NCBI GenBank assembly: GCA_948788915.1
Contig: CAQFOZ010000009.1
Coordinates: forward strand, 1 to 55,961
Direction of reading: 5' to 3'
Length of the DNA stretch: 55,961 bases
Source: an uncultured Muribaculaceae bacterium
Lineage (GTDB): Bacteria; Bacteroidota; Bacteroidia; Bacteroidales; Muribaculaceae
Shown: positions 43,524 to 51,960 of the stretch, in pieces
How the letters are laid out: every line of letters begins with the position of its first letter
Position numbering within the stretch: the stretch's first letter is position 1
Made by a program: the position numbers and the translations under genes
Notes under the pieces: model-generated
Told to the model about the DNA's origin: nothing
Seen by the model: only the letters and a program-made list of their open reading frames with translations
Database searches by the model: none

Positions 43524-43566
43524 TATACTATCCGTTTAATCATTTTTAATTAACTTTGACTGATTT

Positions 43567-44967
43567 ATGGAATCATCAGGGAGAAGCATAACAGAACTGG
43601 CGGTGGACAAACTGCCTTTCACCCCGTTGGAGAGGCAATACATGCTGCTCGCCGCTCTTGACCGGTTTGTCACATCACCGGAACATAACCTCGTATTCAT
43701 TCTGAACGGATACGCCGGCACAGGCAAGACATCCCTTGCAGGAGCGTTCATTAAGACTTTACGTGAGCTTCACTACCCCGTCGTACTGCTTGCCCCAACA
43801 GGCAGAGCGGCAAAAGTCGCCTCCGCTTTTGCACAATATCCGGCATCCACGATCCATAAAAGGTTATACCGCGGAGATTCATCCAATCCTGCCAACACAG
43901 AGTTTTTTCTCGCCAGAAACAATCTTCGCAACGGCATTTTCATTGTTGACGAGGCTTCCCTGATATCAGATTCTCCAAGTGCCGGGAGGTCTCTGCTCTA
44001 TCACCTGATACACCACATATACTCTTCCCCGGGATGCAAGCTTGTTCTGATCGGAGACGAAGCTCAGCTGCCTCCGGTCGGTCAGACCAAAAGCTGGGCT
44101 ATGGACATATCAAGACTTGCGGCTCTCGGATTAAACCCGATACACTTCACCCTTGACGAGCCTGTGCGGCAGGCTGTCGAATCGGGAATGCTGCATAATG
44201 CCACATATATTCGCTATCAGATATTCAATCCCTCTCCCGGGAAGATACCACAACTCAACACAGCGGGATTCCGGGATATAAAGGCCGTAACTTCCCGCGA
44301 TCTTGAAGATCTCATATCCGAGTCATGGGCTCAGGTAGGACAGGATGAGACATTGGTAGTGACCCGTTCAAACCGGCGCGCCAACGATTTCAACCGCGCC
44401 ATCCGAAACCAGATAATGTACGCAGAAGAACCTCTCCAAAGAGGAGACCGCATTATAATCTCCAAAAACGATTACTATTGGAGCAGGCACAACGGTATGA
44501 AAAATTTCCTTGCCAACGGAGATTCGGCAGAAGTGACCTGGGTAGGGAAAAGCGAGAAGATGTACGGCCGTTACTTTTCAGAACTTGAGCTCACCCTTGC
44601 CGACGGGTCAATCATCAGCGCACAGGTAATGCTCCGAAGTCTTGTATGTGAAGGGCCGTCTGTCCCGCGCGATGAAATGCAACGGTTCTACAACCTTGTC
44701 ATGGACAGTTACCCCGGCAGCACATCGGAGAAAATCAAGGGAGTCATGGAAGATCCATACTATAACGCGCTGCAGATCAAATATGCCTATTGCGTGACAT
44801 GCCACAAGGCACAGGGAGGACAATGGAAACATGTTTATATAGACATGGCTTCCATTCCCGCAGATTCCATAGACGAAGATTTCTACCGCTGGCTTTATAC
44901 CGCCATCACACGAGCCACAGAAAAGGTTTTCCTTATCAATCCTTCAATCCCTGTAAAAGAGGATTGA
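43567..44967 (+). CDS. RecD-like ATP-dependent DNA helicase
   Basis: The 466-residue superfamily-1 helicase has Walker A GYAGTGKTS at 48-56, LLAPTGRAAKVAS (motif Ia), IVDEASLISD (motif II), LIGDEAQLPPVG (motif III) and C-terminal CVTCHKAQGGQWKHVYID with YTAITRA (motifs V-VI). This is the short RecD/Pif1-like form (AAA_30 plus UvrD C-terminal domain) common in Bacteroidetes. RecB/RecC partners are not nearby. Its start lies 44 nt after the MITE-like element, whose right end has a -7-like box. Confidence 0.9.
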   Translation: MESSGRSITELAVDKLPFTPLERQYMLLAALDRFVTSPEHNLVFILNGYAGTGKTSLAGAFIKTLRELHYPVVLLAPTGRAAKVASAFAQYPASTIHKRLYRGDSSNPANTEFFLARNNLRNGIFIVDEASLISDSPSAGRSLLYHLIHHIYSSPGCKLVLIGDEAQLPPVGQTKSWAMDISRLAALGLNPIHFTLDEPVRQAVESGMLHNATYIRYQIFNPSPGKIPQLNTAGFRDIKAVTSRDLEDLISESWAQVGQDETLVVTRSNRRANDFNRAIRNQIMYAEEPLQRGDRIIISKNDYYWSRHNGMKNFLANGDSAEVTWVGKSEKMYGRYFSELELTLADGSIISAQVMLRSLVCEGPSVPRDEMQRFYNLVMDSYPGSTSEKIKGVMEDPYYNALQIKYAYCVTCHKAQGGQWKHVYIDMASIPADSIDEDFYRWLYTAITRATEKVFLINPSIPVKED

Positions 44968-45030
44968 AGAAGTTTGATCTTTTCCATCACAGCAAATAAA
45001 GAATTATTTCCGTAATTAAGAATAATTCAT

Positions 45031-45038
45031 TAATTTTG
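45031..45038 (+). promoter_or_regulatory. -7 box of the fabD-asd promoter
   Basis: TAATTTTG fits TAnnTTTG and lies 93 nt before fabD. The -33 element is not convincing. Confidence 0.45.
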
Positions 45039-45131
45039 TGGCTGATTTGATCGCTCATGGTTCCTAAAATCTCATAGAAACCGGAGCTTTAGAGAAATTT
45101 GAATTTAAATTAACACAACAATACTGAACTA

Positions 45132-46010
45132 ATGAAAGCTTATGTATTCCCGGGCCAGGGTGCCCAGTTCGTAGGTATGGGCAAAGACCTCTACGACAAC
45201 AATCCTGAAGCAAAAGAACTTTTTGAGAAAGCCAACGATATTTTAGGATTCCGCATAACAGACCTCATGTTTGAAGGCACAGAAGAGGATCTGAAACAGA
45301 CAAAGGTGACACAGCCGGCTATCTTCCTTCACAGCGTATTGCTGGCAAAGAGCCTCGGTGACGAGTTCAAACCGGACATGGTGGCAGGCCACAGCCTCGG
45401 TGAATTCTCTGCCCTCGTTGCGGCTGGCGCACTCAGTTTTGAAGAAGGGTTGAAGCTTGTCTCAAAACGTGCCCACGCAATGCAAAAAGCATGTGAGATC
45501 AAACCATCCACAATGGCGGCAGTCCTCGCCCTTCCCGACGACAAGGTAGAGGCTCTTTGTGCGGAAGTTGACGATGTCGTGGCTCCTGCTAACTACAACT
45601 GTCCCGGACAGGTGGTGATTTCAGGAACTATCGAGGGTATTGACGCGGCTTGCGAGAAGATGCTTGCGGCTGGTGCAAAACGCGCTATGAAACTAAAAGT
45701 GGGCGGTGCGTTCCACAGCCCCCTCATGCAACCCGCACAAGAGGAACTTGCAGAAGCTATTGCGGAAGCTGAGTTCAACACTCCGGTATGCCCGGTTTAT
45801 CAGAATGTGGACGGCAAGCCGCACACTGATCCCACTGAAATCAAAGAAAATCTCATCAAGCAGCTCACCGCTCCTGTTAGATGGACATACGATGTAGAAG
45901 CAATGATCGCTGATGGTGCAGATGAGTTTATCGAGCTCGGCCCGGGCTCCGTACTCCAGGGTCTTGTAAAGAAAATCAATCGAGGTGTTGCCACTTCAGG
46001 CAAACAATAA
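45132..46010 (+). CDS. fabD: Malonyl-CoA:ACP transacylase
   Basis: The 292-residue product begins MKAYVFPGQGAQFVGMGKDLY and has the catalytic motif GHSLGEF with Ser88, QPAIFLHS before it and the GGAFHSPLM histidine. It loads malonyl groups on acyl carrier protein for fatty-acid synthesis. It lies 24 nt upstream of asd. Confidence 0.97.
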   Translation: MKAYVFPGQGAQFVGMGKDLYDNNPEAKELFEKANDILGFRITDLMFEGTEEDLKQTKVTQPAIFLHSVLLAKSLGDEFKPDMVAGHSLGEFSALVAAGALSFEEGLKLVSKRAHAMQKACEIKPSTMAAVLALPDDKVEALCAEVDDVVAPANYNCPGQVVISGTIEGIDAACEKMLAAGAKRAMKLKVGGAFHSPLMQPAQEELAEAIAEAEFNTPVCPVYQNVDGKPHTDPTEIKENLIKQLTAPVRWTYDVEAMIADGADEFIELGPGSVLQGLVKKINRGVATSGKQ

Positions 46011-46034
46011 GCAGATAATCCCAAGGCTTAAGAA

Positions 46035-47057
46035 ATGAATATAGCAATTGTAGGAGCGAGCGGTGCCGTAGGTCAGGAATTCCTGCGCGTGCTTGACGAG
46101 CAGAATTTTCCAATCGACAATTTACGTCTGTTCGGATCGAAAAGGAGTGCAGGCTCAACACGCACATTCCGCGGTAAAGAATATGTAATCGAAGAGCTGA
46201 CACACGAGTCTGACTTTTCAGGAGTTGATATCGCCTTCACTTCCGCCGGTGCCTCCACTTCAAAGGAATATGCCGAGACAATAACACGTCACGGCACGCT
46301 GATGATCGACAACAGCTCTGCATTCCGCATGGACGAGGATGTACCGCTGGTTGTGCCTGAAGTAAACGGTGCGGACGCACTTGTACGCCCGCGCAACATT
46401 ATCGGCAACCCCAATTGTACCACCATACAGATGGTGGTGGCTTTGAAACCGATAGATAACCTCAGTCACATCCGCCGGGTCCGCGTAGCGACATATCAGG
46501 CCGCAAGCGGTGCCGGAGCTGCCGCCATGGATGAGCTGAAAATCCAGACCGGTCAGCTGAGCCGGGGTGAAGCTCCGACTGTTGAGAAGTTCAAATACCA
46601 GCTCGCATTCAATGTAATCCCTCATGTAGATGTATTCACAGATAACGATTACACAAAAGAGGAGATGAAGATGTTCAATGAGACCCGAAAGATCATGCAC
46701 TCCGACGTTCGCGTTTCGGCTACTTGTGTGCGTGTTCCTGTGCTTCGTGCGCACAGCGAGGCAATATGGGTGGAGACAGAGAAGCCACTGGACATTTCCG
46801 ATGTCCGCAAGGCTTTTGAGGAAGCACCCGGACTTGTTGTGACAGAAGAGAAAGACGGTGAAAAATTCTACCCGATGCCTCTTCATGTGGCAGACAAGGA
46901 TCCTGTATATGTGGGTCGTCTTCGCAAAGACCTATGCGACGATTGCGGGCTGAGTTTCTGGGTTGTAGGAGATCAGATAAAAAAAGGTGCCGCGCTGAAT
47001 GCCGTGCAGATAGCACAATGGCTGATCTCAAATGATCCTGCTTTCAGCAATGCCTGA
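46035..47057 (+). CDS. asd: Aspartate-semialdehyde dehydrogenase
   Basis: The 340-residue product has the NADP motif VGASGAVGQEF, IDNSSAFRMD and active-site NPNCTT with Cys128, plus the later SGAGAAAMDEL. It reduces aspartyl phosphate to aspartate semialdehyde for lysine, threonine and methionine synthesis. It is followed by a strong terminator. Confidence 0.97.
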   Translation: MNIAIVGASGAVGQEFLRVLDEQNFPIDNLRLFGSKRSAGSTRTFRGKEYVIEELTHESDFSGVDIAFTSAGASTSKEYAETITRHGTLMIDNSSAFRMDEDVPLVVPEVNGADALVRPRNIIGNPNCTTIQMVVALKPIDNLSHIRRVRVATYQAASGAGAAAMDELKIQTGQLSRGEAPTVEKFKYQLAFNVIPHVDVFTDNDYTKEEMKMFNETRKIMHSDVRVSATCVRVPVLRAHSEAIWVETEKPLDISDVRKAFEEAPGLVVTEEKDGEKFYPMPLHVADKDPVYVGRLRKDLCDDCGLSFWVVGDQIKKGAALNAVQIAQWLISNDPAFSNA

Positions 47058-47104
47058 TCTGCCGGATAAATCATATCCGTTGTCCGTCGGACTCTGATAC
47101 TTTT

Positions 47105-47149
47105 AAGATACGCCATATGTTCGTCTGTTTTGAACATATGGCGTATCTT
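47105..47149 (+). terminator. Terminator of fabD-asd
   Basis: Perfect 18-bp stem (AAGATACGCCATATGTTC / GAACATATGGCGTATCTT), 9-nt loop, then AATTTTTCTTT. Confidence 0.92.
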
Positions 47150-47175
47150 AATTTTTCTTTATGGAAATAAATAAC

Positions 47176-47183
47176 TACCTTTG
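47176..47183 (+). promoter_or_regulatory. -7 box of the DUF3737-patB-MATE operon
   Basis: TACCTTTG fits TAnnTTTG, 158 nt before the DUF3737 ATG. A short end-like repeat lies in the leader at 47213. Confidence 0.45.
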
Positions 47184-47212
47184 TCACGTACCATAAAAAC
47201 TCATTACATCCA

Positions 47213-47233
47213 TAAGAGAGTGTTTGGATTTAA
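47213..47233. repeat. End-like short repeat, solo
   Basis: TAAGAGAGTGTTTGGATTTA (and one more A) is the same motif as the minus-strand reading of 28757-28773 with its flank, with one change. It lies in the leader of the DUF3737 operon. Confidence 0.45.
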
Positions 47234-47340
47234 CTTTCATTCAATCTCTGAAACATGGAATACGAATATGCCTGATGTAATGGATACATGCGACAGCGTC
47301 AGGCAAAACTATCTAATCTTAATCTATAGTGTACCAAAAG

Positions 47341-48195
47341 ATGGAAACGATTAAAGACGAGGAATTCGGAGGAGAGAGACCTTTCTTCGGTGCCAGAAAT
47401 CTCAGGCTTGAAAACGTGACAATACACGCCGGAGAATCCGCATTAAAATGCACAGCGAATATAGAAGCTGAAAAATGTGTGTTTGAGGGCAAATATCCGT
47501 TCTGGCATACCGACGGATTCAAAATTGACAACTGCATTTTCACAAAAGGGGCACGCGCGGCACTGTGGTATTCAAGAAATCTCGAAATGACCGATACAAA
47601 AGTAGAAGCTCCCAAAATGTTCCGTGAAATGGATGGAATCAGGCTCCGCAACGTTGAGATACCGGATGCGCAGGAAACACTTTGGCATTGCTCCAACATA
47701 TATGCCGAGAATGTCACCGTAAACAATGCAGACTATCTTTTCATGCACTCACACCATATCCGCATTGACAGATGGCGACAAAACGGCAACTATTCTTTCC
47801 AATACTGCTCGGACGTTGAAATACACAATGCTGTGATTCACTCAAAAGATGCATTCTGGGGTACAGAAAATGTAACTGTCTATGACTCTGAATTAGACGG
47901 AGAATACCTCGGATGGCATTCCAAACGGCTTCACCTTGTACGCTGTCACATAAACGGCACGCAACCTTTGTGTTACGCAAAAGACCTTATTCTTGAAGAC
48001 TGCACATTCGGACCGGAATGTGATCTTGCCTTTGAGGACTCGGAAGTTGACGCCGTAATAAACTCCGGTATTGTCAGCATAAAGAATCCCGCCAAAGGAC
48101 GCATAATTGCCGATAATGTTGAAGTGATAATCTCAGACGAATATTCAAAGGCCATAGAACCCGTAAAAATAATTCAAAGAAATGCAAAAGTTTGA
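47341..48195 (+). CDS. DUF3737 family protein (right-handed parallel beta-helix)
   Basis: From the ATG at 47341 the product has 284 residues. It consists of short repeats of the form x-N-V-T-I / x-A-E-K-C-V-F, as in a parallel beta-helix, and has family hallmarks such as EFGGERPFF near the start and KYPFWHTDGFKIDNC. No signal peptide. The function is unknown. The stop overlaps patB by 14 nt, implying translational coupling. A GTG at 47329 is possible. Confidence 0.85.
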   Translation: METIKDEEFGGERPFFGARNLRLENVTIHAGESALKCTANIEAEKCVFEGKYPFWHTDGFKIDNCIFTKGARAALWYSRNLEMTDTKVEAPKMFREMDGIRLRNVEIPDAQETLWHCSNIYAENVTVNNADYLFMHSHHIRIDRWRQNGNYSFQYCSDVEIHNAVIHSKDAFWGTENVTVYDSELDGEYLGWHSKRLHLVRCHINGTQPLCYAKDLILEDCTFGPECDLAFEDSEVDAVINSGIVSIKNPAKGRIIADNVEVIISDEYSKAIEPVKIIQRNAKV

Positions 48196-49345
48196 TTTCG
48201 ACAATGTACCTGATCGCCGTGGCTCATCTTCATGCAAATGGGATTCCGCACCATCAGGAGATGTGATTCCTCTTTGGGTCGCGGATATGGATTTCCCCGC
48301 TGCCCCGTGTATCATAGACGCAATGAGAAAACGTCTGGAGCATGGTGTCTTCGGATATGTGAAAGTGCCGGACTCATTCTACGACGCATTGATCAATTGG
48401 TTTGACTCTCGCCATTCATGGAAAATAGACCGCGATATGGTAAGTTACACTATAGGCGTGGTTCCGGCTCTGTCAGCCGTAATAAAAGCGCTGACGAACC
48501 CCGGTGATGGAGTAATAATTCAAAGTCCGGTATACAACTGCTTCTTTTCTTCGGTGCGCAACAACGGTTGTACCTTAATCGACAGTCCGCTGAAAAGGAT
48601 AGAAACTCCCGATGGTTTCACCTACAAAATGGATTTCGAAGATCTTCGCCGAAAGGCGGCACTGCCTTCGACCAGACTCATGCTGTTATGCAATCCGCAC
48701 AACCCCGCCGGAAGGATATGGACACGCGAGGAACTTGCCGAGATGGCAGCCATATGCCGTGAAAACGGAGTTACGGTTATCAGCGACGAGATCCACTGTG
48801 AGTTCACTATGCCCGGATATGAATACACACCTTATGCTACCGTTGACCCACACGCGGTCATATGCTGTTCGCCAAGCAAATCGTTCAATATCGCCGGATT
48901 ACAGACAGCCTGTATCATAAGTCCTGATCCTGAAACAAAGGCACTTATAGACAAAGCTATAAATATCAACGAGACATGTGACGTGAATCCCTTTGGTGTC
49001 GTTGCATTCCAGGCCGCCTATAATGAAGGCTATCCGTGGCTTAAAGCATTGCTCGATTACATTTACGGGAACTACAAGACATTACGTCAATTCTTTGCCA
49101 GTGAGCTTCCACAATTGAAAGTCTGTGACATTGAAGGAACATATCTCGCATGGATAGACATCTCTTCGCTCGGTATAAAATCAACGGATCTGGAGAAAAT
49201 TGCCCTTGAGAGATTCGGTGTCTGGATCAATCCCGGTGAAATGTATGGGCAGGAAGCTTATATACGTATCAATATGGCATGCCCACGAAAACGTCTTGAA
49301 GCAGGATTACAGAGGTTGAAAAAAGCCATTGAAAGCCTGGAATGA
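48182..49345 (+). CDS. MalY/PatB-family aminotransferase (likely cystathionine beta-lyase)
   Basis: The 387-residue fold-type I PLP enzyme contains VADMDFPAAPCI and GVFGY, which mark the MalY/PatB group, CNPHNPAGRIWT, SDEIHCEF and the PLP lysine Lys233 in CSPSKSFNIAGLQ. Members cleave cystathionine or cysteine S-conjugates to give thiols, pyruvate and ammonia. It overlaps DUF3737 by 14 nt and the MATE gene by 4 nt. Confidence 0.9.
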   Translation: MQKFDFDNVPDRRGSSSCKWDSAPSGDVIPLWVADMDFPAAPCIIDAMRKRLEHGVFGYVKVPDSFYDALINWFDSRHSWKIDRDMVSYTIGVVPALSAVIKALTNPGDGVIIQSPVYNCFFSSVRNNGCTLIDSPLKRIETPDGFTYKMDFEDLRRKAALPSTRLMLLCNPHNPAGRIWTREELAEMAAICRENGVTVISDEIHCEFTMPGYEYTPYATVDPHAVICCSPSKSFNIAGLQTACIISPDPETKALIDKAININETCDVNPFGVVAFQAAYNEGYPWLKALLDYIYGNYKTLRQFFASELPQLKVCDIEGTYLAWIDISSLGIKSTDLEKIALERFGVWINPGEMYGQEAYIRINMACPRKRLEAGLQRLKKAIESLE

Positions 49346-50739
49346 AAGAAATAGAACTGATACGCGAAGGGGCACAGCTTAATTTCAGCCAACAGCTGCG
49401 AATGGCAATAAAGCTGTCCATTCCGGCTATAGTCGCCCAATTGTCGAGTATCATAATGCAGTACATAGATGCCGCCATGGTCGGACGTCTTGGTGCTGAT
49501 GATTCCGCAGCCATCGGACTGGTCTCAACCAGTCTGTGGCTGTTCTGGGGTGTATGTTCGGCATTCACAACCGGATTCACGGTACAGGTGGCACACCGCA
49601 TCGGCGGGAAAGACAATGAAGGAGCCCGCAAGGTGCTTCGTCAGGGGATAGTAGCCTCCATTATATTCGGTCTGCTCACTGCACTGATAGGAATAGGAAT
49701 AGCAAATCCACTCCCCCGCTGGCTTGGCGGCAATGAAGCGATCTGTCACCAGGCCACACTCTATTTTATTGTATTTGTTTCCGCCTTACCTATTCTCACC
49801 CTCAATTACCTTGCCGCAGGAATGATGCAAAGTGCCGGCAACATGAAAGTTCCCAGCACCCTGAATGTGCTCATGTGTGTCATGGACTGCATCTTCAATT
49901 TCATATTCATTTTCCCTTCAAGAGAGATAGTCATCGGAGGGGCATCGGTCCATATGCCAGGACTGGGACTTGGGGTACTTGGTGCCGCTCTCGGCACAGT
50001 TCTTGCAGAAGTGGTTACAACCTGCCTCATGCTGTATTTCCTGTGTTTCAAACAGAGGGAACTTAACATTATAAAACGGCACGGAAGTTTCAGGATAACA
50101 CGTCCCGTATTGAAAAAAGCCATCCATATATCAGTTCCCATGACTGTGGAACATGCCGTAATATGTGGAGCCCAGATCGCCATAACCATGATTGTTGCCC
50201 CTCTTGGTGTCATTGCCATTGCAGCAAATGCATTTGCCGTTACAGCGGAAAGCCTGTGTTACATGCCCGGATATGGAATAGGGAGCGCGGCCACAACACT
50301 CGTGGGGCAATCACATGGGGCTAAAAGGCCGCGGCTTGTACGACGTTTCGGCTTCATTACTGTGGGACTCGGTATGTTTGCAATGTCATTTATGGGCGTT
50401 CTGATGTACATCTTTGCTCCCGAAGTCATGCAGCTTATGAGTCCTGTTACGGAAATACAGACACTTGGAGCCGAAATATTGAGAATAGAAGCCTGGGCAG
50501 AGCCTATGTTCGCAGCCTCAATAGTAGCCTACGGTGTATTTATAGGTGTCGGACACACGGTTATTCCGGCCGTAATGAATTTCGGCAGCATCTGGGTCAT
50601 TCGTCTGCCCCTGGCATGGTGGCTGTCCACCTCGATGGGACTGAAAGGAGTCTGGATTGCGATGGCCATAGAGCTGACATTCCGAGGCATCATATTTCTC
50701 GTCAGACTGTTTTCAAAGAAATGGAGTCAAACCACCTGA
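49342..50739 (+). CDS. MATE-family efflux transporter
   Basis: The 465-residue inner-membrane protein has about twelve helices in two homologous halves. YIDAAMVGRLGADDSAAIGL is the first-half MATE signature and AANAFAVTAESLCYMPGYGIGSA the second. MATE pumps export drugs or metabolites using Na+ or H+ gradients. It starts in the patB stop (ATGA), the third gene of the operon, so it might export a product of the PatB reaction (inference). Confidence 0.92.
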   Translation: MKEIELIREGAQLNFSQQLRMAIKLSIPAIVAQLSSIIMQYIDAAMVGRLGADDSAAIGLVSTSLWLFWGVCSAFTTGFTVQVAHRIGGKDNEGARKVLRQGIVASIIFGLLTALIGIGIANPLPRWLGGNEAICHQATLYFIVFVSALPILTLNYLAAGMMQSAGNMKVPSTLNVLMCVMDCIFNFIFIFPSREIVIGGASVHMPGLGLGVLGAALGTVLAEVVTTCLMLYFLCFKQRELNIIKRHGSFRITRPVLKKAIHISVPMTVEHAVICGAQIAITMIVAPLGVIAIAANAFAVTAESLCYMPGYGIGSAATTLVGQSHGAKRPRLVRRFGFITVGLGMFAMSFMGVLMYIFAPEVMQLMSPVTEIQTLGAEILRIEAWAEPMFAASIVAYGVFIGVGHTVIPAVMNFGSIWVIRLPLAWWLSTSMGLKGVWIAMAIELTFRGIIFLVRLFSKKWSQTT

Positions 50740-50993
50740 CTGCACCGCCACATAAAATAAGCAGTCTGAATTTTACACACCCTTAAAAAGTTTTATGGTT
50801 TGACAAAATTGCAGGGTAATGACTTCCGTTTTGGTGTCGGAAGCTTATACATAACACACGAATACGAATGAAGTAATAATTACTTCTCATTTTAAACAAT
50901 CTTTACAAGCGGGATGTTATTTTTGGAAAAGATTAATCTTAATTGCAGGATTATCAATTAAGTGAGTAATCAAGTTCATTAATTAAATATGCT
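50740..50993. other. Intergenic region, AT-rich, with palindrome and -7 box
   Basis: No gene. A small stem CTTCCG/CGGAAG lies near 50824-50843, an operator-like palindrome (GAAGTAAT-A-ATTACTTC) at 50870-50886, and a possible -7 box TATTTTTG at 50918-50925, 68 nt before the small membrane-protein gene. Confidence 0.4.
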
Positions 50994-51203
50994 ATGGTTT
51001 ACCTTGCAATTAGTATAGCTTTTTTAGGAATGATAGCTCTTCCGTTAGGAAGGCTTTATATCGGTATCAAATCAAAGAATAATCCGAATTATACTGAATC
51101 ACCAGCAGCGACTAAAATAAAATTTTATACCCGACTGATAAATATCGCATTGTTCGCCATAGCTCTGATAATTATTTTAATTATTATGAACCAACATAAA
51201 TAA
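50994..51203 (+). CDS. Small two-helix membrane protein
   Basis: The 69-residue product has two hydrophobic segments (VYLAISIAFLGMIALPLG and INIALFAIALIIILIIM) separated by a polar, basic loop. No family recognised. Its opening M-V-Y-L-A-I-S-I resembles M-F-W-L-A-I-T-L of the next gene, and the helix-loop-helix spacing is similar, so it may be a short relative. Codon use and base composition are AT-rich compared with flanking genes. Confidence 0.5.
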   Translation: MVYLAISIAFLGMIALPLGRLYIGIKSKNNPNYTESPAATKIKFYTRLINIALFAIALIIILIIMNQHK

Positions 51204-51266
51204 AAACTTTGACACTAATTATCACATTTCCTAAAAAATTTAAAACAATTCACTTACTCCTCTCTC

Positions 51267-51707
51267 ATGTTTTGGTTAGCAATTACACTTGTCGTATGCA
51301 GCATGTCGGCTTACGCTGTTGAAGGATATTACAACTACAGACTTAAAAGCATTGAGATTTCAGACTCTCAAAAAACTTATTGTACAAAAAAGCATCAAAT
51401 CATTATCCAGATGATTACAGTCAGCCTTCTGGTCGGTGCACTTTTTATAATTGTTTCTATGACTTCCTATTCAAGAGATTATTACGGCAAGTCTCTTTAT
51501 AATCTACTTACCATTGTTGAGGGTTTACTATTTCTAATCGGTATTTATATATTTAAAATTGGTGAACTATACATCCTCAACCAGAAAAAGAAAGGTAATT
51601 CTTATTTTAACGACGAAGAGCATGTGAACAGATTTCAAAAGAAACTAAAATGGATCTTCTACCCAATGATAATAACTGCTGTCATTATCATGTTCTTCAA
51701 TAAGTAA
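51267..51707 (+). CDS. Four-helix membrane protein of unknown function
   Basis: The 146-residue product has hydrophobic segments at about 2-17, 47-67, 79-98 and 126-144. The loops are charged (NQKKKGNSYFNDEEHVNRFQKKLK before the last helix, given here by description). No family recognised. It is AT-rich, follows the two-helix gene by 63 nt and is terminated at 51706-51741. Confidence 0.6.
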   Translation: MFWLAITLVVCSMSAYAVEGYYNYRLKSIEISDSQKTYCTKKHQIIIQMITVSLLVGALFIIVSMTSYSRDYYGKSLYNLLTIVEGLLFLIGIYIFKIGELYILNQKKKGNSYFNDEEHVNRFQKKLKWIFYPMIITAVIIMFFNK

Positions 51708-51741
51708 AAAACGAAGTTAACTTAAGTCAACTCCGTTTTTT
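51706..51741 (+). terminator. Terminator of the small membrane-protein genes
   Basis: Stem AAAAAACGAAGTTAAC / GTCAACTCCGTTTTTT with two mismatches and a 4-nt loop; it begins in the stop codon of the preceding gene. Confidence 0.75.
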
Positions 51742-51759
51742 ATGCTACACCTCTGTATG

Positions 51760-51900
51760 TTATGCCTTTGCTTTCTTACTGTCCACTATCAGATATACAA
51801 TCAGCAGGGCGTAAGCTACACAACCAAGAATCTGTATTATGAAAAAGCGATTCCTGCCAGCGAAATTATTAAACACATATTGGTGTGTCAAAAATTGCAT
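51760..51900 (-). CDS. 46-residue single-helix membrane peptide (candidate small gene)
   Basis: An ATG at 51900 opens 46 codons to a TAA at 51762. The product begins MQFLTHQYVFNNFAGRNRFF, continues as one strong membrane helix (IIQILGCVAYALLIVYLIV) and ends with a basic KKAKA tail, an arrangement that chance ORFs rarely give. The start codon lies in the loop of the hairpin at 51877-51916. It may be a genuine small membrane protein or the end of a degraded gene. Confidence 0.4.
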   Translation of the reverse strand: MQFLTHQYVFNNFAGRNRFFIIQILGCVAYALLIVYLIVDSKKAKA

Positions 51901-51916
51901 TTTGACACACCAATAT
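51877..51916 (-). terminator. Strong hairpin after the S8 protease gene
   Basis: Perfect 17-bp stem ATATTGGTGTGTCAAAA / TTTTGACACACCAATAT with a 6-nt loop. It lies 45 nt beyond the protease stop on the minus strand. It probably ends that transcript, but its loop contains the ATG of the 46-codon ORF, so it could also control translation. Confidence 0.65.
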
Positions 51917-51960
51917 AATTGATTTATACCAACTTACCTGCTGTTTTCAATTCAATTAGA

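Noticed and set aside
50870..50886. Palindrome GAAGTAAT-A-ATTACTTC as a defined operator
   Set aside because: Only a single site with no recognised regulator nearby; listed within the intergenic region rather than as its own call.
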